Source: Parus major
Lineage: Eukaryota > Chordata > Aves > Passeriformes > Paridae
Length of the DNA stretch: 64,000 bases
Assembly: GCF_001522545.3 (NCBI RefSeq)
Contig: NC_031778.1
Location: 24,095,797-24,159,796 of the forward strand
Reading direction: 5' to 3'
This document shows positions 23,273 to 34,700 of this stretch, piece after piece; positions within the stretch are counted from its first letter, which is position 1; every line of letters begins with the position of its first letter. The notes under the pieces are model-generated. The model was not told where the DNA came from. It did not search any database and saw only the letters and a program-made list of their open reading frames with translations. The position numbers were made by a program, and so were the translations under genes.

Positions 23273-23908
23273 AGGAGGGGTGAAGGAAAGCTCAAGAGAG
23301 GAGAAGAAAAGCCCAGGAGGGGTGGAGGAGCGCTCCTGTCCCTCCCAGCCGGTCCCAGCGCTGCCCGGAGGCGCTCCCGGGTCCGGGACACATCAGCTCC
23401 TGCCGGGGCTCCGATTTCACTGAGGGTCTGACCCCGCACGGGAGATTAGAGACTCGCACGTCTAATTTCCACTAATACCAAGATCCCCTTATATTTTTTT
23501 AAAGGAGCAAGATCAGATTCTGGAGGCTGCGACATTTAAGACCGACGGGACGAGAGATGCAGCGAGTGCCGGTTTCCCTGCCGGGGCTGTTCCCGGCCAG
23601 GGAGGGGACACGGGGACCCTCCTGCCACCCCCACTGTCCCTGCTCGACAGCAGCCACTTTTCATCTCTATTCGAACAAAACCACAGCGGCTCGGCAAAGG
23701 AGAAACTAAGCTCAGCAAGCACAGCTTGGCTGAGGAAGTTACGAGAATCGAGAGAAGTTTGCAGGATATTCAGCTCTGTAGAGCACGAGTAGCCACAAAA
23801 ATCAGACTTCCAAAGCCAAAGAGCTTTCTGTTCTTATTCCTACGGCTACGATGGTTATCGCTGCCGCTGCTGCTGAGGTTGGTGTCCCGGGAGGAGCAGG
23901 GCACGTAC

Positions 23909-24180
23909 CTGTGGGGCATGCCGGTGGTGTAGGCGATGGTGAACTCGTGGGACAGCTCGCACAGCCGCAGGTACCAGTTCATCTCCAGCTCCCGCAGCAG
24001 CGCCAGGCGCCGGGCTCGCTGCTGGGGCTGCCCCGGCCGAGCCCGGCCCTCCTTGCTGCTCTCGGCCGAGCTCTTCAGGGCTCTGTCCCTGCTGCCCAGG
24101 GACAGCACCGACTGCTTCCTCAGCTTCAGGGACTCATCGGAGCTCTTCCCCCCCACGGTCCCGGTGCGTGCCGCCAGCAT
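23909..24180 (-). CDS. KCNAB1: KCNAB1 alternative first coding exon, Kv-beta-1.3 type
   Basis: Codes for the isoform-specific N-terminus of the longer Kv-beta-1.3 subunit. The 90 complete codons plus 2 nt begin MLAARTG and contain LALLRELEMNWYLRLCELS, then end TTGMPH(R). Both stretches are hallmarks of mammalian Kv-beta-1.3. In that family residues near Arg5/Thr6 form the inactivation hairpin modulated by PIP2; both are present here. The central part (about residues 10-55) has diverged from human. The ATG at 24180 has G at -3. The exon ends AG|GTACGT (donor 23908-23907), in the same split-arginine phase as the exon at 8527-8744. The two are therefore mutually exclusive starts that can splice to the same common exon. 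The exon lies in a CpG-rich block with a (CTC)n tract about 325 bp upstream. Confidence 0.96.
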
Positions 24181-25000
24181 TTCTCCTCCTGCCTCGGTGT
24201 CCTCAAATCATGGGAGCGATTTCAGAGCTCTCCTTCTCCCTCTGTAACCCCACGGCGGCCGCAGAGCTGTAATTAGAGACGTGGCTGCGGGGCTTAACCA
24301 GAAAGAAGAGCTGCGACCTTCTCATGGAAACATCTGTAGCGGCTCCGGGGCCCCTGCACGGACCGGGGCTTTCTCTGGAGCCTTCTGGAAAAGCCGTAAA
24401 CATCGGAGGTGAAGTCACACGTGTCACCTTGAGGGCGAACCCTCGCCCACGTGGGCTGGCCCGGGCAAATTGCAGCCCGGAGCATCCCCGTGCCCATCGC
24501 TTCCCTCCTCCTCCTCCTCCTCCTCCTCCTCCTCCTGCAGCTCCTCGGGTGGCCCCATCCGGCAGGAATTCCATCCTCCGAGGGATCTGCAGGAATTTGG
24601 GGATTTGGTCACCCTTAGGATGAGAGCGAAGTTCCGAGGGCTCCCGGTGTTTGGAAGATGTACGGAAGGGCAGAGAGCGGAATGGCATTAATTCCCCTCT
24701 CCGCTCGGAAATGTAAAAGCTGATACAGAGATTACAGCTCTAATCACAGCAGCCACTTTGGGAGCACGGGCACAGCCGTGTGCCGGGAGAGCCGCCGCAC
24801 AAAACCCCGCAAAGACGGTGCGATTTGAAAGCCATTGCCCCAAAAGCACCGTAATGACCCCAAAGCAGAGCCGGCACCGGCCGTGCCCCGCGGGCTGGCC
24901 CGGGGGTCGCGGCTGGATGGAAGGAGCCCCGGAATGGGGGTGAAGGGGGTGAAGGGGGCTCTGGTGCACTGTCCCACCCCCGGCAGCTCCGGCACCAGCT
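24181..25000 (-). promoter_or_regulatory. KCNAB1: GC-rich promoter region of the Kv-beta-1.3 transcript
   Basis: A GC-rich, CpG-containing stretch lies immediately upstream of the Kv-beta-1.3 start codon and includes the (CTC)n tract at 24503-24537. On the transcript strand that tract reads as a GGA/GAG repeat, which could sit in the 5' UTR. No TATA box was recognised. The call rests on position and composition only. Confidence 0.5.
24503..24537. repeat. (CTC)n trinucleotide repeat
   Basis: About eleven uninterrupted CTC units, roughly 325-355 bp upstream of the Kv-beta-1.3 start codon. On the KCNAB1 strand this is a purine (GAG)n tract. Confidence 0.9.
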
Positions 25001-25797
25001 CGGGGTGCTTCTCCCACCCGAGCCTTGTAGATCCCGAGGCTGGAGGCTCCCCCAGCCCCTTCCCAACATCCATCCCAAGGCTCCCAGGCTCCAGGCTGGG
25101 CTCGCTGGCCCTGCCTTGCCCCCCAGAGCCCCCCAGGAGGGTTTGGATCCCCCCTTCCCTCTGAGCCAGGTGGGAACAGCCGGGAGCATCCCCGGGAGCC
25201 CCCGAGCCAGAGCTGGCTCACCGTGCTTCCACAGGGCTCCCAGGACAAAACAAACCCTTTTTGGCTGCTTTTCCAAAATGCAGTTCCATCACCTTTGGAA
25301 TTAGTCCTACAAAATTTGTCTCCAACAAGAACTGCTGCTGTCCAACCTATTGAGGAGACAGGACACTAAAATATTCACTGGAAGCTTTGCAAAACTCTGG
25401 AAAAAAGACTCAAACGTTGAGCTGTTAAAGCATTCTAGTTCTGTGCCTGATCTAATGTGTTTACCCTGAAAGTGCTCCAGAGGAAGGAGAAGGTTTCCAG
25501 CAGCTCCAGAAGCTTTTAAACCAGCCCTGAGTGGGGAAGCAACACCCATTTACATTACAGGGACACAGGCTGGAGCCTCAGAACGTCCTTCAGGTCCTCC
25601 CAGGTGGAAGCTGCTCATCAGAGGTCAAATAAAGCTCTCAGAGGGCTGCCCCAAAGGCACACGGGGCTTCCTCAGCCCCCCGTGTTTGTGATTCCCTCCA
25701 GCACAGCTCCCGGCCGTGGTCCCAGCTCTGAGAGGTGTCACTGGTGCTGCAGGTGAGGGGAACAGTGCAGCTGCTGCTGATTTGGCACTGTCCTGCT

Positions 25798-25997
25798 GGC
25801 CATTGTGGGGCATTGGTGGCCATTGTGGGGCATTGGTGGGCATTGGTGGGTCACTGTTGGGCCATTGTTGGCCACTGCTGGCCATTGTTGACCATTATTG
25901 GCCTTGGTGGCCATTGGTGGCCATTGGTGGCCATTGTTGGGTCATTGTTGGGTCATTGTTGACCATTATTGACCATTGGTGGGCCATTGTTGGGCCA
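25798..25997. repeat. Minisatellite of GGCCATTGGTGG-type units
   Basis: About 15-18 units of 10-13 bp based on CCATTGTTGG / CCATTGGTGG, running straight into the assembly gap. Confidence 0.85.
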
Positions 25998-26748
25998 NNN
26001 NNNNNNNNNNNNNNNNNNNNNNNNNNNNNNNNNNNNNNNNNNNNNNNNNNNNNNNNNNNNNNNNNNNNNNNNNNNNNNNNNNNNNNNNNNNNNNNNNNNN
26101 NNNNNNNNNNNNNNNNNNNNNNNNNNNNNNNNNNNNNNNNNNNNNNNNNNNNNNNNNNNNNNNNNNNNNNNNNNNNNNNNNNNNNNNNNNNNNNNNNNNN
26201 NNNNNNNNNNNNNNNNNNNNNNNNNNNNNNNNNNNNNNNNNNNNNNNNNNNNNNNNNNNNNNNNNNNNNNNNNNNNNNNNNNNNNNNNNNNNNNNNNNNN
26301 NNNNNNNNNNNNNNNNNNNNNNNNNNNNNNNNNNNNNNNNNNNNNNNNNNNNNNNNNNNNNNNNNNNNNNNNNNNNNNNNNNNNNNNNNNNNNNNNNNNN
26401 NNNNNNNNNNNNNNNNNNNNNNNNNNNNNNNNNNNNNNNNNNNNNNNNNNNNNNNNNNNNNNNNNNNNNNNNNNNNNNNNNNNNNNNNNNNNNNNNNNNN
26501 NNNNNNNNNNNNNNNNNNNNNNNNNNNNNNNNNNNNNNNNNNNNNNNNNNNNNNNNNNNNNNNNNNNNNNNNNNNNNNNNNNNNNNNNNNNNNNNNNNNN
26601 NNNNNNNNNNNNNNNNNNNNNNNNNNNNNNNNNNNNNNNNNNNNNNNNNNNNNNNNNNNNNNNNNNNNNNNNNNNNNNNNNNNNNNNNNNNNNNNNNNNN
26701 NNNNNNNNNNNNNNNNNNNNNNNNNNNNNNNNNNNNNNNNNNNNNNNN
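25998..26748. other. Assembly gap
   Basis: 751 N between a CCATTG minisatellite and a T-rich tract. Confidence 1.
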
Positions 26749-26779
<31 letters not shown>

Positions 26780-26790
26780 TTTTGATTTTA
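26749..26790. repeat. T-rich (TTTTA)n tract at gap edge
   Basis: Irregular TTTTTA pentamer/hexamer repeats directly after the gap at 25998-26748. Confidence 0.85.
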
Positions 26791-27833
26791 TTAAAGTAAC
26801 ATATAATAAAATTATTAATTTCTAACTTGCCTGTAGACTGTACAAATGTACAGAATCGTGTTTAGGAGCTCTCTACCTGTAGCTTATTATGAATTGTGAT
26901 AGAATCTCCTGGAGGATCCTGCTCGGAGGCTGGAGCAGAACACCAGCCCTGCCCAGGCACAGATGGGTTTGGGATGTTCCTGTCAGTGATCCCTACACAA
27001 ACAAACGGGTTTGGTCCCACAGGAGCACGGTCATTCCTGATCCAATTAGCTCAGGCTCTGCTGCTCCCAGCTCTCCTGGGCTCCAGGTAATTGAAATCCC
27101 ATTGGGAAAAGATTCATTAAGGTGTTTAATTGGGTTTAAGTGGCTCACCCTGCTCTGGCAGCTCAGGTGCAGTGGTGTATGAACCTCTGCTCGGCCAGCA
27201 GCTTTGTCCCTGGCCATCCTCAGCAAACCTGCTCCCCCAGCACGGCATCCTGGAGCCAGCCAGCTTCCAAAAGAGCTCTGAGACCATGGAGTCCACCTGG
27301 TCACCCAAACCCCAGGGGCAGCCCCTGGGAGAGCTCCCAGCTGCCTCCCCAAAGGGCAGCGGGTCACAGCAGCCTCCAGTGAGCCAATCTGCTGAAATGA
27401 AAATCTGAACTGCAAGTGGCTCTCTCCAGCCTTTTATCCTCTCCAATAATTTCTAGATGTGATTGCAGGGCCAAAGGGCAGTCCCAGCACACCCAAGTGA
27501 GGAGGAAAATTCCTGGGTATGTTAATTAACTCTGTTTTTCCCTCTTTGCTGAGTTCAGGGAGGTCACTCATGAGCAGCTCTTCTGGGCTTGCTCTGAGTT
27601 GCACCAAGCAGTGACCAAACAACCCGAGATGAGAAAGGGGAAAGTTTTCCAAGGCCAAGGAGAATCCAGGCACTCAGAGCTCTCTGGAGGCACGTGGCTG
27701 TGCTGGGGCTGAAGGAGCCCTGTGAGCCTGATGATCCCTGACCTGCTCAAACAGCACGAGAAGGTGCAGAACCACACACCTGGTCTTTCCTTTTCTGCAA
27801 GAACTTCAGACCAAAGGCTGAGCAGCTGTAGCT

Positions 27834-28092
27834 GAGCAGGTGAGTCCCTGCTGGGCAGGTGAGGGCTCCTGGGGTGAGCTCAGAACAGTTCCTGGCCATG
27901 CTCCTGAGCAGGTGAGGGCTCAGAACAGTTCCTGGCCATGTTCCTGAGCAGGTGAGGGCTCAGAACAGTTCCTGGCCATGTTCCTGAGCAGGTGAGGGTC
28001 CCAGGATGGGCTCAGAACAGTCCCTGGCCATGCTCCTGAGCAGGTGAGGGCTCAGAACAGTTCCTGTCCGTGCTCCTGGGCAGGTGAGGCTC
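27834..28092. repeat. Minisatellite, 40-bp unit
   Basis: Five to six copies of a 40-bp unit, CTGAGCAGGTGAGGGCTCAG followed by AACAGTTCCTGGCCATGTTC. Some copies carry an extra CTCCCAGGATG segment. Confidence 0.88.
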
Positions 28093-29077
28093 CCAGGATG
28101 AATTCAGAATGTTTGTTCAGAGCAGATCCCGTTGCTGGCCAGGAGGATTGTGTTTGGTTTCCAGAGCTGGGGCTCTGGCTGGGAGCTGTCCCCACGGCAG
28201 GGAGCAGGCAGGGGACAGGAGCTGTCCCTCCAGGCCAGGAGCTCGGTCCCCAGCGCTGCCGTGGCATTGCCATGGCAATCAGCACCACACGGGCACTAAA
28301 AATAAACCCCAGCTCTGCAGAGCAGAGATCAGCCCCAATCACCTCCGAGCTGGGGGTGTGTGCTGCTGCCTCCCCTGCACAGCCCAGGCTGCCTGCTGAC
28401 ACCCCTGGCACAGCTTTGTCTCCAGCCCTGCCACTGACAGTGCCCAGCAGCAGCTGGTCCACCAGTGCCCACCCAGAAACCTCCTCTTTTCCTCTGGAAC
28501 CCCCAAAACCCGACCCATTCCTCCTGCACTCCCATTTCCCCCCTCCACACCACGAAACCCCCATGGCCAGGTCAGCTCCAGCCCTGGAAGGAGAAGCTGA
28601 GCCCTTGGCAGTAACTTCTCCCAGGTCACCTGCCCAAAGTGTCCAAAATACAGCAAGAGCAGCGCTGGAAACATTTCCAGGGGATAAAAGCTGCTCCAGA
28701 ACTTCATTCCTGGGCAGAAACCCCACATGAGCCAGGACCCTGTGAGGAGCACACACCCTTCTCCTTAATTAACCCACAATTCCAATTTGGCTCTCCCCAA
28801 AGCTTCATTTACCCCACAAAGGGTTTTTTTTTTTTCATCCTAAATAACATTAAATGGAAGAAATCCTGCAAGCAGCTTTATATTGATCTCTGTATCCCAA
28901 ACCAGGAGAAATATCCCAATTATAAAGGGGCTCTTGAACAAACATTTAAATCAATTATATCCATAAAAACAGCCTGTTCTACCCAAAATACACTCCCACA
29001 TTCATAATAGAGCTTTTACACACTAGCCCTTAAAAATAATAAAAAAACCAGTCACACCAAGGTTCAAACATAATCTT

Positions 29078-29083
29078 TTTATT
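29078..29083 (-). terminator. GMPS: Possible distal GMPS polyadenylation signal
   Basis: A second AATAAA on the minus strand, followed by CTTGGTGTGACTGGTTTTTT, a good downstream element. If used, the GMPS 3' UTR would be about 2.6 kb. It could instead end an unrelated minus-strand noncoding transcript. Confidence 0.35.
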
Positions 29084-31239
29084 TGTGGATAAAAATTAAG
29101 GCTCACAGTACTTTATCATTTCACAAGCAGAAAAATGTTAAAAATTGAGACTGATGGGGAGTGCCCCCGATACAAATTCCTCTAATTGCTGACATGTTTT
29201 ACTGAAGACTCCAGGTGAACAATGGGGCAGCTACAGGTATTAGTTTGTAAACTAGGTGCTAAATAGAACTGGTATTTTAAGAAATGTGAACAGAGTAGGA
29301 TGTTTCTCTCCACTCTGGTGTCCAGTACACAGGGATTCCACAGAAACACCAGAACTGCTGGGATGAGCACAGCAACCTTCCCAAGAACAGCACACAGGGG
29401 GCTCAGGGGCACAGGCTCCACTCCAATAAGACATTTTGATTCATAGTGCAATAGTTTACGCCTAAAATGTTCAATATTCAACCTCTCTGACCTAACCAGG
29501 AGCACGGAGGCGCTGCCCAGCTCCAGGAGGGAACAGCCCAGGGGCTCAAGGATGGTGACAGAGCTCGGCAGACACCGTGCCCAGAGCCAGGATGCAGCTC
29601 CAAGGAGGAATTTTACAGGGAATAAAAGGTTCCTGCCCAGGAGGGCTGCAGGGGGTGTCCCAGGGGTCCCCTGCAGCCCCCCAGCCCTCCCTGGGAACAC
29701 ATTTTACCCCAGGCACAGCACAAACTGCAGCTGCAGCTGCGCAGGGACAGCCTGGGCAGAACCCAGCAGGGCTGGGCTGCAGAGCTCTCTGGATTATTTG
29801 CATTATTTTTAGTGATTCCTTCAGCTTTGCTTGTTTGCTGTCAAGGCAACACAGCCGTGGCAGCCAGGGGGACGAGGCTGTTGCTGTGAGAACTGGGGGG
29901 GTTCTGCCTCTCACCAGAGACTCAGCTCCTGTCTCTGCGCCCTGCTGAGGCAGACACCACCCAGAAACCACAGCAGCTGCCCTCAGCCCCTCCTGACCCA
30001 ACCCAAATGCACGGGAACTTCACTGGGGAGCTCTCCTGGAGGGCAGCCTCCACCTGCCAGGACAGGTGAGAGCAAACAGCCCTGAGCAGGGTTTCAGATC
30101 CCCACCTGCAGCAGGGAATTGATAATCGCTGACATCACTGGAGCTCCAACAGGCTGTGACAGCTGGGGGTGCAATCACCACCCCCTTCTGAAAAGGTGAC
30201 TGAGTTACGGATTCAGCTCCACTTGCCCAAGCTGCAGAGGCCTCCTGGGGCAGGGCTGGAGGGGAGACAGAGCCCCCCAGCCCCAATTCCTGCCCTCCTG
30301 CATCCCCCGTGTCCCCAGCAGCCCCGGCTGGGACACGCCACCTCCTCCCCCTCCTGCAAAGCAGCCCTCAGTGACACAGGCAAAAAAACACATTTTACAC
30401 CAGTTGGCCATTTCCTAGGAGCAGAAATTTCCAAACCCAATTTCCATAACGTGTAGGCAGGGAATGCAAGAACAGGAAAATGCGTGTGACCAAAAATATA
30501 GAACAAACACTTGCAATATTATTCCAGTTCACAGATCCAGGCAAGGGCAGAGAGGAGCCACAGCCATGAAATACACTCCATGTTACTGAACAGTTTAAAC
30601 CAAATTTTACCCCATAATACTACAGTGGTCTTGCAGCTGAACAAAACACAACTGCTTGAACTGAAGGAGCAGGATAAGAGGGGTGAGCCTGGATGCACAT
30701 TCCAGGTGCCCCAGCTGGGTACCAGCAACCTGCTCAGGTCAGAATCCAGCTGTTCCTGTCATGGGACAGGATTCTCAGGTGGATGGAAATGGCTTTGCCT
30801 CAGACCATCAGAAAGCTCCTGCCCAGTAAGCACTCAGATTATTTATTGCTTCACTACCAACAGCAGAACAGGGGTGACAGGAGGGTCTGTGAGGATGGGG
30901 AGCTCACCCCGCCCCAGGACCCCACACTAACACCCAGAATGATCTCACAGACCCAGCTAAGCACAACACACCCCAAAAAACCCCTGTCAGAGCGAAGGTG
31001 TGGAAAACAAACTGTCTCCAAGGCCAGGGGCAGCGCTGGGGACACGCAGGAGGCTCAGAGCCAGGAGCAGCCTCGCTGCCAGCTTTGCCTTTCTGCCATC
31101 CCGGAGCCCCCCGGGGCTGGAGCTGCACCCAGCAGGGACAGACACACGGACAGGGCAGCCCAGCACTGCTCAGCCCCACTGCCAGGCAGCCCCAGGACAA
31201 GGGGACAGAACATACACAGCCACTCCACAGTACCCACTA

Positions 31240-31683
31240 CTCCATTTGGCAAAATATTTATTTATAATAAATCCGTCCCAAAGCGGTTGGTCACAAAGAA
31301 TTAACTCCTCTTACATGTTTGGGCCGTAACAATGCTTTTGGTAAGAAGTAAATAAACTGTCTCTTTTTACACAGTGTACAAAAACAAAGAGACACCGAAA
31401 TGACAGTAACAGAACACGGGGAACACGGGGGGACTGGAAGGACAAAGGCAAAGCAGAGGGGCCTGGCCCGGCAGCGCTGCCACCGTCATTTACCCGTACA
31501 ATCCTCAGCCCCACGCCGCTCTCATCCCCAGCACAGCTCTCAGCTGCAGGATTCTGCTCCAGGACAGCAATCTGATGCGATGTAGCAGCTCCAGTCACTC
31601 TTTCACAGTACTGCATGTCAACACTGGGAATGGTTTCTGATATGGTTTAGACTGCACACAGTACTTGGATAGGGAAAAGTTAA
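31240..31683 (-). other. GMPS: GMPS 3' UTR to the proximal poly(A) site
   Basis: About 440 nt between the stop codon and the AATAAA at 31257-31262. No other reading frame of note lies in it. The end is inferred from the signal and the GT-rich sequence beyond it; a longer 3' UTR is possible. Confidence 0.65.
31257..31262 (-). terminator. GMPS: Proximal GMPS polyadenylation signal AATAAA
   Basis: A perfect AATAAA on the minus strand about 420 nt past the stop codon. It is followed within 25-50 nt by a GT-rich stretch (GGCTGTGTATGTTCTGT), the usual arrangement of signal and downstream element. Confidence 0.7.
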
Positions 31684-31785
31684 TTACTCCCACTCCGTAG
31701 TTCCTGGTGGCTTTGATGTCAAGTCGTACATCACCCGAGAGATGCCAGGGATCTTCTTGATCTCTGCCACCATTTTCAACACAAC
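31684..31785 (-). CDS. GMPS: GMPS coding exon 16, last (residues 661-693)
   Basis: Codes [19 protein letters not shown] and then KPPGTTEWE followed by TAA (31686-31684), the universal end of animal GMPS. The acceptor is CTGTGGT-side ACAG|GTT, phase 0. Confidence 0.98.
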   Translation of the reverse strand, partial: VVLKMVAEIKKIPGISRVMYDLTSKPPGTTEWE

Positions 31786-34700
31786 CTGTGGTGGAGGGGA
31801 AGCACAACACCAGAAAAAAAGGTGTGTGAAAGAAGACCTGATGAAAATCACCCTGGAAAAGCTTGAGGGCAAACTGCTCACACCAGTTGTGCTGGACACC
31901 AGAGAGGAGCCTGCTGCTGCCAGGCACAAAGTAAAACCAGCTGGAACAAAACTCTGGTTTCCATCATCTTCCAGAGCTCACAATTAATCCATGTTAGCAG
32001 GAATATTCCAGGGGAGAAGCAGTTCAGCTTCCTTAAAAACCCCCAAGTTCCCAACACCACTTACAGGACAAGCTGTTTGTAGTGAAAGCACAAATTAACA
32101 GTGCATTTCTCTGTATAGAAAAACATTGTTATTTCCCCCATAAATATGATTAGTCTCTATAACCTCTACTATTTACTACTGAGCCATAAAATGACCATTT
32201 TCATTCTGCAGAACGCAGGGTTTTTGTTTGGGGGTGGGTTTTGTGGTGTTTGGTTGTTTTTAAACACAAACACTGAGGTCAAATGAATCCTCTTTTTATA
32301 CAGTGGGATAGTTCACATGGCAACCTGAATTGTTTTTCTCATGCACAGGCTGCCTTAAAGTAGAGGACTTCAATATATAATTATACACAGTTACTAAACA
32401 ATGCTCATATGCTTCTGAAGTGTGTTTAAAATAAAAGGTCAGTCCTATTCCTACAGTGCATTCCCAGAGGGACAGAGTACTTGACTGGACATGGATAAAG
32501 TTTCCCATTAAAAATAAAATAAATTAAAAAGCTTGACCCTGACTCCTGAGTCCTTTCAGTGACCTAAAGAGCAATCAGGGCACTGAGATGTTAAACTGCA
32601 AGTTCCAGCAAAGGCACAAGTGCCAGACAAAGGCAATTCCTAACGCCAAGAAATTTCCAATTACCGATGCAAAAATTAATTCCAAATCCCAGGAAGGGCT
32701 GGGGTATTCTTTGCTCTTTAATTGGTGCTGTTTTGGCTCAGCTCTGCTGGAAAGCCTCCAAGTTTGTCACACCCATCTGCCAGCCCCTCCTTTCGTCAGG
32801 TTTTTTTTTTCTCCCCCCAAAACGCCACAAACATTCTTTCTAATGATTATTTATAACAGAGGAAAAAAAAAATAGCAAGAAAATGAAAAGGAAGGCCAGG
32901 AGGGTGAGAGGGAAGCTGGAGTGAGCAGAGGCTGGGTGGAACAGGCTGGCTGCAGCCCCTCACCTCCTCGGGCACCTCGCTGCCCGGCGTGGCCGCGATG
33001 CCCGTCATGAAGTCGCTGGTGATGAAGGGCCTGATGACCACGGACCTCTGGCACGAGGGCTGCTTCTGCAGGGGGTCCCGGTCAAAATGCAGCGGGGTCA
33101 GGATTATTGGCATCTGGCTGATCTTCCCAGCGTAGCCTGCAGCACACAGGGGCACACAGGGAGTCAGCTGGGCTCACACACAAGGCTGAGGGTCCCACCT
33201 GTGCTTCCAGCTCTGGAGCCGTTCCTGCATCCCATGGGATCTGCTCCCTCTGCTCCCAGCACTGCTGCAGCTCTACAGGGAGGGCACTGGACAGGCCCTG
33301 GCACAGGTTCCCAGAGCAGCTGTGGCTGCCCCACCCCTGGAAGGGTCCAAGGCCAGGCTGGATGGGGCTTGGAGCAGCCTGGGATAAGGGGAAGGCATCC
33401 CCAGGGCGTGGAATAGATGATCCCTAATGTCCCTTCCGACCCAAACCATTCTGAGATTCTGTAAATTGCCACTTGAGATCATCCTCAGAGTTTGCAGGCA
33501 CGCAGGAAAATCCCAGCTAATCTGTGTTATCCCTGTAATTCACTGTGAGTCGACTGGAGAGCCACTTCTCTCCCCACACAACGTAAAACCATGGGGTTTT
33601 ATCAGTCCCAAATCGAGCCAAATAAAGAGATGCTCCCACATAAATCTCTGAAATGTTCTTTGAACAGCCTTTGAAACACCCAGGAGAAAGCTCTCCAGTA
33701 CCCCTGGCTGGTGGTGGGCAGGTAACTCCAGACAATCACATTTCACTGATTTTTCCACATCTCCCTCTGAAAGGCAATGCACAGCTCCCCAATTTCCCTG
33801 CTGCAACGAGCTCAAGCTCCAAAACCCAGGTGTGTGGAGCTCAGGCTCTCCCCTCTGCCAGCCCTGGCCTGAGCTGCTGCACAGGGAGGGTTTTTCACTA
33901 AACCACAACTCCAGGCTTATTTTTAGGAGCAATTCATTCACACAAAGCCAAGTGTCACCAAAAGTTAGCGAGACACAGCTACAGCTTTACCAACACAGCT
34001 GACAGTGTTATCTCAGCCTTTTGAGGTTAATTCTGTACAAATTCTGTTCACACAGCTCTGCAAACTGAATATGGATCCTCAGAGAGAGGGATCTGCTGTA
34101 ATTTGAATTATATGAAATGCAGGCAGGGCTGATGCAGTGCTTCCCACACAGATCTCCTCTCCAAAGGTAATTCAGTAAAAAACCAAAGGGGCTGAACCCC
34201 AGAACTATTTAGCCCAGACTCTGCCCATGTGGCCCACCCAGGGGACTCCACATCCCTGGCTCTGCAGGGCTGGGGCTGCAGCTTTGACTTGGAGTTAGGA
34301 AATCTGAAACCACCACAGGCTGTGAGCATCACCCCCAGGAGAAACTTGGCACCTGGGCTTTCCCCAAAACCAACAGTGTTTAAAAACTCTGTCAAGTTTC
34401 TTCACCTCAGATAAACACTGAGATCAGCAAAGAGAAGGGATTTGGGTGACTGAGGGGCCTGACAGGACTTTTTGCCCAAGTCTGCAGTGCAGCACCACAG
34501 CTTTGAGCTTCATGATGTGTTGGAAGCAAGTCAGTCCCCAAAATCCCCTCAAATTAATTCCTGGCCTTTAGCTATCAGCTTCCACAACTTTTCACTGGCA
34601 CTCCAGTAGCTGAGCCCTTTTTTGGAGCTGTTTGCTTGCAGATTTTGACAGCACCGCTCTGATGACACCCATTGGGCTTGCAGGGATGTGCAAACACGAG

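Larger units (their letters stand above)
8745..23908 (-). other. KCNAB1: KCNAB1 interval between the two alternative first exons
   Basis: Intron for the Kv-beta-1.3 transcript and upstream sequence for the Kv-beta-1.1 transcript. The right-hand part is ordinary intron with CR1 tails (12119, 12322, 13690, 14210, 15640, 17124, 20925, 21584), one solo LTR (18410-18779), a purine tract (about 18076-18141) and two assembly gaps. I found no other KCNAB1 exon here. In particular, no match to the mammalian Kv-beta-1.2 first exon, which ends in GMAYR, was seen. Confidence 0.8.
24181..31239. other. Intergenic region between KCNAB1 5' side and GMPS 3' end
   Basis: No coding exon is recognised on either strand. 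It contains KCNAB1 upstream DNA (24181-25200), a 12-bp-type minisatellite running into an assembly gap (25798-26748), a T-rich tail (26749-26790), a 40-bp minisatellite (27834-28092) and a possible distal poly(A) signal for GMPS at 29078. If that signal is used, 29060-31239 is GMPS 3' UTR. If KCNAB1 has a further upstream first exon, as mammals do, part of this could also be intron. Confidence 0.7.
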
